DNA of 38,277 nt from a virus. The number at the start of each line of letters is the position of its first letter. Positions within the stretch are counted from its first letter, which is position 1. The stretch lies in the IMG/VR virus record IMGVR_UViG_3300035703_000206, positions 1 through 38,277 of that record. One strand, written 5' to 3'. Below, piece by piece: positions 8,017 through 15,262 of the stretch. The notes under the pieces were generated by a model. It did no database searches and had not been told where the DNA came from. It saw only the letters and a list, made by a program, of their open reading frames with translations. A program made the position numbers and the translations under genes.

Positions 8017-8688
8017 TTATATAAAATTACCTAAAGGTATATTATCCATTTTTAAAATTATATCCGTTAATAAGTTGTATGGTTTTAAATCATTACCATC
8101 AACCCCAACGTCAAGACGCTTACCCTCACCCCATTTTGTTTCTTGGTTAGAATGAATATGCCCGTGTAAATGAATTGAACCATCTTCCATACCTTCCCAA
8201 CTTAAAAATGGATAGTGTGATAATGCAAACGTTTGAGTTCTATTTGGTTTCAAAAAGAAACGTTTTGAAATATCCTCTACAAAATTTACAGTTAAATATA
8301 AGTAATCATATAAACCAGCAAATAACTCTTTTGCTCTTACTGGAATTTTACTATCATTACCATCATATACTATTGAATTTTTTTGTATGTGTTTGTCGTG
8401 ATTACCATAAATTAAATAAATTGTTTTACAATTTATTCTTTTTCTAAATTCGTAAATATTTGATACACCTGAAAATGAAAAATCACCAAGGTGAAATAAA
8501 ACATCATCTACTTTCACATATTTGTTTATATTAGTTACTAATGCATTATTCATATCATCAAGTGTGTCAAACTTACGAGTGGATGATAAGTCATCCCACT
8601 CGCTTACTCCATATGTAATATTCTTGTGCGAATAATGAGTGTCTGACGTGAACCAAATATCTTTTGTATTATCTAGTAATATTTTCAT
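8017..8688 (-). CDS. Second metallophosphoesterase
   Basis: 223 residues, with TSDTHYSHKNI at the N-terminus, DVLFHLGDFSFSG, IYGNHDKH, FALSHYPFLSW and LHGHIHSNQ. These are the five metallophosphoesterase blocks with all metal-ligand Asp, His and Asn residues. It is of a different branch from the one at 6203 (little shared sequence outside motifs), resembling the phage-type enzymes with an SDTHFgH start. It sits 80 nt upstream of the RNA ligase. Substrate unknown; 2',3'-cyclic phosphate removal would fit the neighbourhood but is not shown. Confidence 0.87.
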   Translation of the reverse strand: MKILLDNTKDIWFTSDTHYSHKNITYGVSEWDDLSSTRKFDTLDDMNNALVTNINKYVKVDDVLFHLGDFSFSGVSNIYEFRKRINCKTIYLIYGNHDKHIQKNSIVYDGNDSKIPVRAKELFAGLYDYLYLTVNFVEDISKRFFLKPNRTQTFALSHYPFLSWEGMEDGSIHLHGHIHSNQETKWGEGKRLDVGVDGNDLKPYNLLTDIILKMDNIPLGNFI

Positions 8689-8724
8689 ACCTTAATATAA
8701 TAATATTGATACATAGTGTTAAGT

Positions 8725-8758
8725 AAAAAAAAGTGGTATGGACAAAAGCCCATACCAC
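8725..8758 (-). terminator. Rho-independent terminator after the lipoprotein gene
   Basis: A perfect 9-bp stem GTGGTATGG/CCATACCAC (8733-8741 with 8750-8758) is followed on the minus strand by an eight-T run. It separates the lipoprotein gene from the phosphoesterase and ligase operon. It is the clearest terminator in the left half. Confidence 0.9.
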
Positions 8759-8811
8759 CAAGTGTAACCAATTAATTAAAATTGGCTATTTACTAACTAG
8801 GAGATTGTAGT

Positions 8812-9522
8812 TTATTTAACTAGCAATTGACCAATGTTAGCTAATGTAGATACAATTGAGTAGCCAAGTAACCATCTATTTTGCTTGGTTGTTTTTTGAA
8901 TCCGTGCTTCTTGCGAAGCTACGGTATCTTGGTATGCAGTTAGTTGCGCATTTTTTACATTAATTGTAGATACGTGACCTGCAATTTCATTTTGTTGCGA
9001 ACTAATTACACCTTCTTGTGTAGCAACCAACGCACGAGTTTGTCCTAGCTGCTCAACTGCAACTTCATGTTCAACCGTAATACTATCACCGTGTGTTAGA
9101 TCATCAACGACCCAATTAGTGATAGGCTCTGGTAGTGTAACAGTTTTAGCATTTGTAAGATCCACAGGATTGTCTGGATTATTTAATAGTCCATCATATC
9201 GTGTCATAAAAAATCCAACGACATCGTGTTCTCTAGATTCACGAAGTGTTTGATTTGCACGATTTACACTATTTCGCAATCCACGAATTCTTGCATCCCG
9301 CTGCGCAATCATATCATTTAAATTATTAATGCTCATAGATTGATCGTTCATTAAACTATCCATTTGAGCATTCGCTAATCGCAATGAATCAACGGTTGTT
9401 TGTAATTCGTTTGTGACCTCTGGTTCTACGGAATTGTTTGAACATCCCGTAAATGCTAATGTAGATGATACTACAAAAGCTGTTACAATAACCCAACGAT
9501 TTAAATTTACATAACTTTTCAT
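8812..9522 (-). CDS. Predicted lipoprotein with coiled coil and C-terminal hydrophobic segment
   Basis: 236 residues. The N-terminal signal (RWVIVTAFVVSSTLAFTGC) carries a lipobox with Cys27, so the protein should be lipidated. Two heptad-rich regions follow, about 38-95 (VTNELQTTVDSLRLANAQMDS) and 150-215, flanking a short non-helical part with LLNNPDNPVDL. The C-terminus (WLLGYSIVSTLANIGQLLV) is hydrophobic. A lipoprotein spanning the periplasm as a coiled coil would suit an outer-membrane spanin, but the C-terminal hydrophobic stretch and size are not typical; this is only one possibility. It has its own terminator and a structured leader. Confidence 0.75.
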   Translation of the reverse strand: MKSYVNLNRWVIVTAFVVSSTLAFTGCSNNSVEPEVTNELQTTVDSLRLANAQMDSLMNDQSMSINNLNDMIAQRDARIRGLRNSVNRANQTLRESREHDVVGFFMTRYDGLLNNPDNPVDLTNAKTVTLPEPITNWVVDDLTHGDSITVEHEVAVEQLGQTRALVATQEGVISSQQNEIAGHVSTINVKNAQLTAYQDTVASQEARIQKTTKQNRWLLGYSIVSTLANIGQLLVK

Positions 9523-9545
9523 ATTATTTTTTATTTTTGGTTTGT

Positions 9546-9630
9546 GTTAATTAATTAATTAACTAAACTTCCAGATAATAAACATTATGTATAATCTGGG
9601 TTTCTTTAGTTATATTCGGTTATTCCGAAT
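9546..9630. other. Intergenic palindrome and two stem-loops
   Basis: The 159-nt gap between the kinase and the lipoprotein gene holds an 18-bp perfect palindrome GTTAATTAATTAATTAAC (9546-9563), an imperfect hairpin CCAGATAATA/TATAATCTGG (9571-9599) and a hairpin ATTCGG/CCGAAT (9614-9630). None has a following T-run on the minus strand. They probably regulate the lipoprotein gene or end the upstream transcript. Confidence 0.5.
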
Positions 9631-9682
9631 TTCTTTTTTAAGATATTAAAAAAATTTAAACTTGTCAAATTTTTTATTGTAT

Positions 9683-10075
9683 CTATAAACTCACTTGAAA
9701 ACGTTGTTTCATTTTTTTAATTGTTTCAATTGGAACATTGTGTATGTTAGTTCCCGAGTGCCGAGTTTCAACAATTAAAGAAACAATCATATATCCAAAT
9801 TCTTCTGCTAATTTATAATAGTCAGAAAACTCCCAATCGCGAGTAAATGTGTTAGCTATCGCTATTTTATCTACGGATTCAATCATAGCACCTTTAACCC
9901 GATCATAGCAAAACACGTGTGCGTTTTTTATTTTATTCATATCATACGTATACTTTCCGTTTGCATCGGTAAAGTAATCGTCTGCAGAAAATACATATTT
10001 TTTATCTATTAGTAATTCAGCTGCTGTCGTTTTACCTGATCCAGGTATACCACGAAAAATAAAAAGGGTTTTCAT
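9683..10075 (-). CDS. Polynucleotide-kinase-like P-loop kinase
   Basis: 130 residues, a single kinase domain. The N-terminus IFRGIPGSGKTTAAELL carries Walker A (GIPGSGKT), then VFSADDYFTDANGKYTYD with the SADD acidic pair typical of 5'-OH polynucleotide kinase and AAA_33-type kinases, DRVKGAMIESVDKIAIANTFTRDWEF, and VSLIVETRHSGTNIHNVP near the lid. This matches the kinase half of T4 Pnkp, whose phosphatase half is absent here; a separate HAD phosphatase is encoded at 12519. It probably phosphorylates RNA or DNA 5' ends for the ligase, though other small-molecule kinases share the fold. Confidence 0.78.
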   Translation of the reverse strand: MKTLFIFRGIPGSGKTTAAELLIDKKYVFSADDYFTDANGKYTYDMNKIKNAHVFCYDRVKGAMIESVDKIAIANTFTRDWEFSDYYKLAEEFGYMIVSLIVETRHSGTNIHNVPIETIKKMKQRFQVSL

Positions 10076-10079
10076 TTAT

Positions 10080-10274
10080 TTAGGATTTAACATCATCTGT
10101 CATATTGTTTTTAACTTGTTGCTCCCAAGATAAACCAATGGTGGATTTTAGAAACCCACCTCTTGATTTAATTATTTGGAAGTATAACTCATCATTAAAA
10201 ACTTCATATCTACCAATACCTGTCCGCTTCCTAACTTCATCTCTTTCTAATCGTTGCCAGATGCTTTTTTTCAT
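10080..10274 (-). CDS. Hypothetical basic protein, 64 aa
   Basis: MKKSIWQRLERDEVRKRTGIGRYEVFNDELYFQII, then RGGFLKSTIGLSWEQQVKNNMTDDVKS. It is highly charged with a basic N-terminal helix. It stops four bases before the kinase start, indicating coupled expression. No family is recognised. Confidence 0.6.
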   Translation of the reverse strand: MKKSIWQRLERDEVRKRTGIGRYEVFNDELYFQIIKSRGGFLKSTIGLSWEQQVKNNMTDDVKS

Positions 10275-10285
10275 CTATTTTATTT

Positions 10286-11302
10286 TCATTTAATGTTTCT
10301 TAACCTAAAGAAATATAAAACTTTTTTTAGATAATTCCAAATTATTTTTTTTGTATTCTTAACTGTTTCTACTTTATTGTCCGCTTCGTATTCCCATTGT
10401 TGAATGTTGCTTGGTAGTAATGCAATATCACCATTCACTTTTGACAAAGAGTCTGCATAGCTATATGACCATAGTAAGTAACCAAATCTTCTTTCTTTTG
10501 GGCAATTTTGTATAAAAGTTTTAAATAAGGTTTTATGCTCATCCAATGTAGGATTTCTTGTATTGAACTCTTTAGATCCACTACCTTGACCTACGTATAA
10601 TATAGGCATATCGTTTCTAATATTAGATGATATATTAATAAAATCTCTAAATTTTTTAGTATTAATTTGACTATTGGGATCCAACGATTTATTTGTTAAT
10701 GAAAATGGGTAGTAATCAAAACCGAAGATATCAAAAAAAGGTCCTGTTTCTAAAATTTTATTGTAGTAATTATCTATAAATAATTTAGTGTCACAAAACA
10801 CAGCTAAAATGGGTTTTTGACTATTTCCCTTAATATGCCAATACCTATTTCTTAAAAAATCGTATTCTAATTTTGGATTTGAGTTTGTTACATTTCCATT
10901 TACAATCTCTCTGTATCCCCATACCTCTGGTTCATCTGCATGATACCATCCTAATACTCTTTCGTCTGTATCTAATTCTCTCACTACATATTCAATCCAG
11001 TCTAAGGTCTTCCATACAGGAATGTTTTCCTTAAAACCATCATCAGCTAATCTAGTACCAACATAATAAACTTCAGCTAAGGGAATATCAATGAAGAACT
11101 TTCTATCGGGATGTACTTTAGTATGTTCATCCATATATCTTTTACACGCTTCTACATAATGCGATTTGGAGTATCTACTTAGATCGTTTTGATCTTCTCC
11201 TACTGAAGGATACTCATTAACAATGTAATTCCAATAAGATAATACTACATTACCCTGTGATTTAGGGGAACCATCATACCAACCATAATATTTTAAATTC
11301 AT
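10286..11302 (-). CDS. Glycoside-hydrolase-like TIM-barrel protein
   Basis: 338 residues with features of clan A-like glycosidases: YYGWYDGSPKSQG at the N-terminus, VLGWYHADEPEVWG near residues 118-131 with a possible acid/base Glu, ILAVFCDTKLF, FGFDYYPFSLTN, MPILYVGQGSGSKEFN, and RRFGYLLWSYSYADSL where a barrel strand ends. There is no signal peptide, so it is cytoplasmic until lysis or a virion component. The C-terminal 35 residues are basic (NTKKIIWNYLKKVLYFFRLRNIK). It could be a polysaccharide depolymerase or a moron enzyme. Family assignment is tentative and the catalytic nucleophile is not certain. Confidence 0.55.
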   Translation of the reverse strand: MNLKYYGWYDGSPKSQGNVVLSYWNYIVNEYPSVGEDQNDLSRYSKSHYVEACKRYMDEHTKVHPDRKFFIDIPLAEVYYVGTRLADDGFKENIPVWKTLDWIEYVVRELDTDERVLGWYHADEPEVWGYREIVNGNVTNSNPKLEYDFLRNRYWHIKGNSQKPILAVFCDTKLFIDNYYNKILETGPFFDIFGFDYYPFSLTNKSLDPNSQINTKKFRDFINISSNIRNDMPILYVGQGSGSKEFNTRNPTLDEHKTLFKTFIQNCPKERRFGYLLWSYSYADSLSKVNGDIALLPSNIQQWEYEADNKVETVKNTKKIIWNYLKKVLYFFRLRNIK

Positions 11303-11323
11303 ATATTAATAATTAAGAAATTA

Positions 11324-11362
11324 GTATCAAGGACAATATCAAGGACAATTTGTCCTTGATAC
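11324..11362. repeat. Tandem 12-mer plus inverted copy forming a strong hairpin
   Basis: TATCAAGGACAA occurs twice in tandem (11325-11336 and 11337-11348) and its reverse complement follows at 11350-11361, extended by one base pair (G/C) with the outer copy. Either direct copy can pair with the inverted one, giving two alternative hairpins. It lies 22 nt upstream of the glycosidase-like gene. Confidence 0.8.
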
Positions 11363-11390
11363 TCATTTATTATTTCCTTTATAATAAAAT

Positions 11391-11422
11391 AAAACCGTGT
11401 GAGAACCAACCCACACGGTTTT
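11391..11422 (-). terminator. Rho-independent terminator after small lipoprotein gene
   Basis: An 11-bp perfect stem AAAACCGTGTG/CACACGGTTTT with a 10-nt loop. On the minus strand the descending arm ends in TTTT followed by ATTTTATT. It is placed 7 nt after the stop at 11429; the A/T arms make it potentially bidirectional. Confidence 0.85.
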
Positions 11423-11428
11423 TATATT

Positions 11429-11626
11429 TTAATTTGTTAAAACTGCACCTTCATTTGTATTTACGCTATCCGGTGCAACAGCATTCGTTGAATCAGTTTG
11501 GGTGCTATCTACTGCAGTAGTTTCAACCGTGGTAGTTTCTACACCTTCACCACAACTAACTGCTAAAAAGCTACCCATAATTAAAGTTAAAATGATTGCA
11601 AAGTTTGCTGATAAGTTTTTAGTCAT
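11429..11626 (-). CDS. Small predicted lipoprotein, 65 aa
   Basis: A signal sequence (FAIILTLIMGSFLAVSC) ends in a lipobox LAVSC with Cys25. The mature part is CGEGVETTTVETTAVDSTQT and then a Ser/Thr/Asn-rich low-complexity tail with no aromatic residue. Acidic residues just after the Cys resemble the surface-export signal of Bacteroidota lipoproteins. The Shine-Dalgarno AAAAAGGAAAC is good. It could coat the infected-cell surface for superinfection exclusion, but no direct evidence supports this. Confidence 0.75.
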   Translation of the reverse strand: MTKNLSANFAIILTLIMGSFLAVSCGEGVETTTVETTAVDSTQTDSTNAVAPDSVNTNEGAVLTN

Positions 11627-11700
11627 ATTTTGTTTCCTTTTTATTGTTTGTAAGTTTATGTGAATTTTTTTAATTCACATTTTGCATTAAGCAAATATCA

Positions 11701-11862
11701 TTATTTTTTAAGTGTTGGTTTAACGTGGAACCCATCACAATAAACACATTTGTAATATGTAAAGTTCCTATTGTTTTTTTTCATTTTTTTATTTAAATAC
11801 TTACAGATTTGATCTGCATATTCTTCAGTATTATATTCAAAACGAGGTGTGCCATCAAACAT
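11701..11862 (-). CDS. Small zinc-knuckle-like protein, 53 aa
   Basis: I choose ATG 11862-11860 (MFDGTPRFEYNTEEYADQIC). A longer 84-residue version would need GTG at 11955 and would add a poorly conserved-looking Lys/Ile/Phe-rich leader. The C-terminus YYKCVYCDGFHVKPTLKK carries the CxxCxGxH pattern frequent in tiny phage and bacterial proteins, probably a metal-binding knuckle. It is encoded just downstream of the tRNA. Function unknown. Confidence 0.6.
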   Translation of the reverse strand: MFDGTPRFEYNTEEYADQICKYLNKKMKKNNRNFTYYKCVYCDGFHVKPTLKK

Positions 11863-11988
11863 ACAATGTGAATTTTTTTTAAAAATAAATAAATTAAATT
11901 CAAGTTGTTTAATTTGAAATAGTATTGCCGATACTATGTTTTTTATTTTTTTCACTAAACATAAATATTCGGTTTTACAAATTTAGTG

Positions 11989-12060
11989 TAGACTCGCTAG
12001 GAATCGAACCTAGAATCTCGGTTTAGAAGACCGACGTTATATCCATTTAACTACGAGTCC
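11989..12060 (-). tRNA. tRNA-Arg (anticodon UCU)
   Basis: A complete cloverleaf reads on the minus strand: acceptor GGACTCG/CGAGTCT (first pair G-U), D stem GTTA/TAAC, anticodon stem TCGGT/ACCGA with loop CTTCTAA giving anticodon TCT, variable loop GATT, T stem CTAGG/CCTAG with loop TTCGATT, discriminator A. CCA is not encoded. It would read AGA, a codon favoured by this AT-rich genome, and is a plausible substrate of the phage RNA-repair enzymes. Confidence 0.95.
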
Positions 12061-12112
12061 AAAGTGGTAAACTTACTACATAATATAATAAGTTTACCAA
12101 TAATTGTCAAAT

Positions 12113-12415
12113 TTAATCTACAATTAAATTTTTACTATTAGGTTTAGAAGTTAACCTTCTTTCAAATTTATCAAAACGCGAATCCATACTACTATGAATA
12201 TCACGGTTCAAATCACTTACCGTTCTATCTAAATCACCAGATACTTTTTCTATTTGGTCATATACATCCTTTGAAAGTAATGATAGCTCTAAATTAATAC
12301 TATCTATTTCTTTGCTCATTTTATTATTTTTATGAATTACCCTAAACATACCCACAGCAACTCCAATGAAGAATACCGTGACCACACCTAGAATATATGA
12401 AATAATAAGTGTCAT
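12113..12415 (-). CDS. Membrane-anchored coiled-coil protein, 100 aa
   Basis: An N-terminal membrane segment (LIISYILGVVTVFFIGVAVGMF, residues 3-24) is followed by a short basic loop (RVIHKNNK) and an uninterrupted helical region with heptads to about residue 90 (IDSINLELSLLSKDVYDQIEK). The topology is like i-spanins or holin-associated proteins, but it has no proline-rich linker. It sits directly after the HAD phosphatase by about 100 nt. Function unknown. Confidence 0.65.
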   Translation of the reverse strand: MTLIISYILGVVTVFFIGVAVGMFRVIHKNNKMSKEIDSINLELSLLSKDVYDQIEKVSGDLDRTVSDLNRDIHSSMDSRFDKFERRLTSKPNSKNLIVD

Positions 12416-12518
12416 ATTTTTATCCTTTTTTATTATTTATACGGAATCCAAGCGACATAATATACAACTCCGTTATTGCATATTGTTAAATTTAACTCTA
12501 TTGAGTCACCGTGCAATA

Positions 12519-12962
12519 TTAAACTAAGCTGATGGTATCACCATTAACCAAATATGTAGTTAAGCCACACTCATCTTTCCACATATTTGTATTCTTTTCC
12601 ATATCATCTATTGCAAATAAAACATCATAATATGGTTGTATATTTTTTTCGTATAATTCACGTTTTGAGATAGGCGATGGTCTATAATCTGTGTTGGGTT
12701 TCATTAATAATACCCATTCACTTCTAGGGTGTAATTTCATAAAATATTTCAACAACCAATTGTATGTTTTTTTATAACACCATTCGTGTCTACCTGTTAG
12801 AAACACAATAAATGTTTGATCATCTATTTTGTTTGAGATCCAATCTATGACTTTTGATTTAGGTAAATCCTCATCTACTCTATTAAAGTCATATACATCT
12901 CTTTCTGTGTGCTGGGCTATTGTTCCATCAATATCAATTATAACCGCTTTTTGTTTTTCCAT
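12519..12962 (-). CDS. HAD-family phosphatase, T4 Pnkp 3'-phosphatase-like
   Basis: 147 residues. Motif I is VIIDIDGTIA with Asp10 and Asp12, followed by a DVYDFNRVDEDLPKSKV segment like that of the T4 polynucleotide kinase phosphatase domain, motif II FLTGRHEWCYKKT, a Lys in LLMKPNTDYRPS, and motif IV FAIDDMEKNTNMW. T4 PseT joins a kinase and this phosphatase in one chain; here the kinase is a separate gene at 9683. It would remove 3'-phosphates or 2',3'-cyclic phosphates from nicked RNA. Confidence in HAD is high; the RNA substrate is inferred. Confidence 0.85.
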   Translation of the reverse strand: MEKQKAVIIDIDGTIAQHTERDVYDFNRVDEDLPKSKVIDWISNKIDDQTFIVFLTGRHEWCYKKTYNWLLKYFMKLHPRSEWVLLMKPNTDYRPSPISKRELYEKNIQPYYDVLFAIDDMEKNTNMWKDECGLTTYLVNGDTISLV

Positions 12963-12993
12963 TTACATCTTAGTTTTTATTAACGTTTCACAT

Positions 12994-13140
12994 TTATCTA
13001 CCTTGCCCAGCGTATCTTTTTACATAGTTTTTTGATGTTTTTATTTTTGATGCTTTATTTTTAGACACTATACCCTTTCTCTTTTTTTTAGGTTTTGGTC
13101 TAAACGTTGTGATATTTGTTTTTAATTTTGGTGAAGCCAT
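12994..13140 (-). CDS. Small basic phage protein, 48 aa
   Basis: Starts at ATG 13140-13138 and stops at TAA 12996-12994. The peptide starts MASPKLKTNITTFRPKPKKK, contains KGIVSKNKASKIKTSKNY and ends in KRYAGQGR. This resembles a very common small phage protein ending in NYxKxYxGQGR. It is strongly cationic with no hydrophobic core, so it may bind nucleic acid or the capsid interior. It lies one base after the zeta-like kinase stop region and upstream of the HAD gene. Confidence 0.75.
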   Translation of the reverse strand: MASPKLKTNITTFRPKPKKKRKGIVSKNKASKIKTSKNYVKRYAGQGR

Positions 13141-13141
13141 A

Positions 13142-13972
13142 TTACTTTATTAGTTTAGATTGTTTTAGAGCCCTTGCAGTTTCAATCCACTTTTTACCGA
13201 TTTGATTGTAAATTGGTTTGCGTAAAAATTGATTAATTGCCTTAACTACTGCCGTGGGCGATGGACCATATACTGAATTGTCTACGATAGAAAAGTTGCC
13301 ACCAAATAAGCCTTGGAATTTACCTAAATTAGATTGCACATCTTTCCAAATTTCTTGAACCAAGCTATCTGGTAATGTTCTATCTCTTTTACTATTACGC
13401 TCAAGTGCAACTTCTAATGTAGTATTTACATATACCATATAACAATCATACCCAAGTGATTCAGCGTGTTCTTTTTGCTTTTTAATCTTTGCATAATCAT
13501 CACCTGTTCCGTCCACAATCATACCCAATCTACCCTCTTCATAAAATGATTTTTGTAGATTAGATAAGTTTTTAGCTTTGGTTCTTATAGAATCTGCACC
13601 TGTAATTTTATCCCATAATTCAGGATCTTCTTTTTCAATTTTGGCTAAATCTTTTGGATTAATACCATTATCTCTCATCATTTTTTCAAAAGCAGGATCT
13701 GAATTAACAACCTTCAAACCGCTTGCTGCAAATGATGATTTGAATTTTTTATCAACACCAAAAATATCAAACGCAGTAAATGATTTACCAGAACCAGGAC
13801 CACCTGCCATAAAAACGCATTTTAAAATGCCAGGATCATCTACGCCCTCTAAAATAATCATCTCAATTAATTCTGCTTTTAAGTCTTTAATTTCTTTTTT
13901 TACAGAATCAATATTTGACTTTATTTCATTTAATTCTTTTCTGTTTATGATATTTTTGATGTCAAGTTTCAT
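13142..13972 (-). CDS. Zeta-toxin-like P-loop kinase with N-terminal helix
   Basis: 276 residues. A coiled-coil N-terminus (about 10-42) precedes CVFMAGGPGSGKSFTAFD with Walker A at 57-64. Then come LKVVNSDPAFEKMM (the zeta-type acidic substrate site), RLGMIVDGTGDDYAKIKKQK (Walker B-like), CYMVYVNTTLEVALERNSKRDR with a Arg-rich lid, and GNFSIVDNS near the end. This matches phage P-loop kinases distantly like zeta toxin or chloramphenicol phosphotransferase. No antitoxin-like partner is adjacent, so toxicity is unlikely. It may phosphorylate a nucleotide sugar or RNA end; unknown. Confidence 0.75.
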   Translation of the reverse strand: MKLDIKNIINRKELNEIKSNIDSVKKEIKDLKAELIEMIILEGVDDPGILKCVFMAGGPGSGKSFTAFDIFGVDKKFKSSFAASGLKVVNSDPAFEKMMRDNGINPKDLAKIEKEDPELWDKITGADSIRTKAKNLSNLQKSFYEEGRLGMIVDGTGDDYAKIKKQKEHAESLGYDCYMVYVNTTLEVALERNSKRDRTLPDSLVQEIWKDVQSNLGKFQGLFGGNFSIVDNSVYGPSPTAVVKAINQFLRKPIYNQIGKKWIETARALKQSKLIK

Positions 13973-13984
13973 TACCTAAATTTC

Positions 13985-14134
13985 CTATTTAATTTTATCA
14001 TTTTTTCGTTTCATATAATAAGCATAGTCTTCAGACGAATCCTTGAAGCCACGTTTAAAGTCTTCTTTTGTTCTTTTATCAAACTTATTATCTAAATAAT
14101 CTTTTTTTAATTTTTTTCTATCGTCTTTGTTCAT
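13985..14134 (-). CDS. Small charged protein, 49 aa
   Basis: An open frame from ATG 14134 to TAG 13987-13985: MNKDDRKKLKKDYLDNKFDK, then RTKEDFKRGFKDSSEDYAYYMKRKNDKIK. It is almost entirely Lys/Asp/aromatic and probably one long helix. The ATG lies three bases after an ATATACTTATAT element, so if that is a promoter the message would be nearly leaderless. It stops 12 nt before the zeta-like kinase start, consistent with one transcript. Confidence 0.55.
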   Translation of the reverse strand: MNKDDRKKLKKDYLDNKFDKRTKEDFKRGFKDSSEDYAYYMKRKNDKIK

Positions 14135-14160
14135 ATAATATAAGTATATTAATTTATAAA

Positions 14161-14415
14161 TTATTCATCGTAAATTGAAAATTTGCGAATTGGCTTTTCA
14201 ATTTCAATTGTTTTTTCTTCCACAACTTCAACGATACCACGTCTTGCAGAAATAAAGTATTCTGTTATTCCCGTTTTTTGAAACATCCATTCTAACGCAT
14301 CTGTTAAACTTTCTAATATAGGTGATTTACCATCTTGAGATTGCCACCGGTCACCCGGTGGACATCTCTTTAAAACAGGATGTTTGATAATTTCCTTTTT
14401 AGTTTCTACATTCAT
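14161..14415 (-). CDS. Hypothetical protein, 84 aa
   Basis: MNVETKKEIIKHPVLKRCPPGDRWQSQDGK, then a helix and a basic/acidic C-terminus EEKTIEIEKPIRKFSIYDE. Its start codon overlaps the stop of the DUF4494-like gene (TAATG). No recognised family or motif. Confidence 0.65.
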   Translation of the reverse strand: MNVETKKEIIKHPVLKRCPPGDRWQSQDGKSPILESLTDALEWMFQKTGITEYFISARRGIVEVVEEKTIEIEKPIRKFSIYDE

Positions 14416-14621
14416 TAGGAAACTACCTCTGCAATTTTACTTTCTTTTGCACCAACAACTCTATAATCCATAGATATGTTTGAATACAATTTAACAACCC
14501 GTGCTTCAGCTTCCGTGACAGACATAGCATCAACAAGATATGTTGTTTTTTGCTTTTTATCTTTACCCGTCTTTGGATCGGTGCTGACAACTTCTTCTAC
14601 TAATACTTCAAAAAATTTCAT
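14415..14621 (-). CDS. DUF4494-like protein, 68 aa
   Basis: The sequence FFEVLVEEVVSTDPKTGKDKK followed by TTYLVDAMSVTEAEARVVKL matches the DUF4494 pattern (a beta hairpin, then YLVDALSFTEAEAR). From memory the family is found mainly in Bacteroidota and their phages, which makes it a useful host clue. Function is unknown. It overlaps the next gene by one base. Confidence 0.75.
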   Translation of the reverse strand: MKFFEVLVEEVVSTDPKTGKDKKQKTTYLVDAMSVTEAEARVVKLYSNISMDYRVVGAKESKIAEVVS

Positions 14622-14639
14622 TTGTTTTTAATTTAAGGT

Positions 14640-15218
14640 TTAAAGTAATGATAAATCAATTTCTTCATTATCATTTTTATTTTGTGTTTCAGTTTCAATT
14701 CTTGTTTTTCTTCCGTGTATATTTCCAACAAGTAAAAAATAACAATTGTAGCATAGTAATCTAAGGTTTTCCCATTTATGATTACTTTTATTCCCATCTA
14801 TAAAGTCAAGTAGTAAAGGTATTTTATTATCACTAATTCTCCTTTCACAAAATCCACAATTGGAGCACTCTGCGTTTATGTGCCTACCACTAACTAATCT
14901 ATCTTTAAGCAATTTAGGTGTATATGTTGGGTGCTCCCCATCTAATACATCATTTAACTTTTGCTCACTTTGCGTTGTAATTTTTGATGCTCCACTCCTT
15001 ACTCGTTTTCTTTCAATAATGTGTGGAACATCATATAAGTTACAATATTTTTTGTATGTTTTATAGACAACACCTAAAATTCTGGCAGCGTGTGCAGAAG
15101 ATGTTGCACGCGACTGCGCCTCAATTAATTCAGTTTTTAAAATGGGAGAATATCCCAAAAACCTTTTCTTTGTTTTTAGTGACTGACCATCATTGTATAT
15201 TCTGTAATCATCTTCCAT
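14640..15218 (-). CDS. HNH-like zinc protein, 192 aa
   Basis: The N-terminal half includes a predicted helix-turn-helix (RATSSAHAARILGVVYKTYKKY). The C-terminal half has CSNCGFCE, then LLLDFIDGNKSNHKWENLRLLCYNCYF: the two CxxC zinc pairs and DGN-x-N-x(4)-NLRLLCxNC of phage HNH proteins. The final His of the usual CxNCH is Tyr and the catalytic HH pair is not obvious, so nuclease activity is doubtful. It may be a DNA-binding regulator rather than a homing enzyme. It heads a run of small genes. Confidence 0.7.
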   Translation of the reverse strand: MEDDYRIYNDGQSLKTKKRFLGYSPILKTELIEAQSRATSSAHAARILGVVYKTYKKYCNLYDVPHIIERKRVRSGASKITTQSEQKLNDVLDGEHPTYTPKLLKDRLVSGRHINAECSNCGFCERRISDNKIPLLLDFIDGNKSNHKWENLRLLCYNCYFLLVGNIHGRKTRIETETQNKNDNEEIDLSLL

Positions 15219-15262
15219 AGATATAATGTATGAATAAAATGTTTAAATAGAAATAAGTATTA

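Noticed and set aside
12433-12516. A 27-codon frame with TTG start ending VVYYVAWIPYK between the HAD and coiled-coil genes
   Set aside because: The C-terminal sequence looks protein-like, but there is no ATG and no ribosome site, and it overlaps the HAD stop region by few bases only. It may be a remnant; evidence is too thin to list.
13142-13972. Zeta-type toxin of a toxin-antitoxin pair
   Set aside because: Neighbours (48- and 49-residue basic proteins) do not resemble epsilon antitoxins, and similar P-loop kinases are common, non-toxic phage genes.
14640-15218. HNH-like protein as a homing endonuclease
   Set aside because: No intron or intein is adjacent, the terminal His of the HNH motif is Tyr and the catalytic His pair is unclear; kept only as an HNH-like zinc protein.
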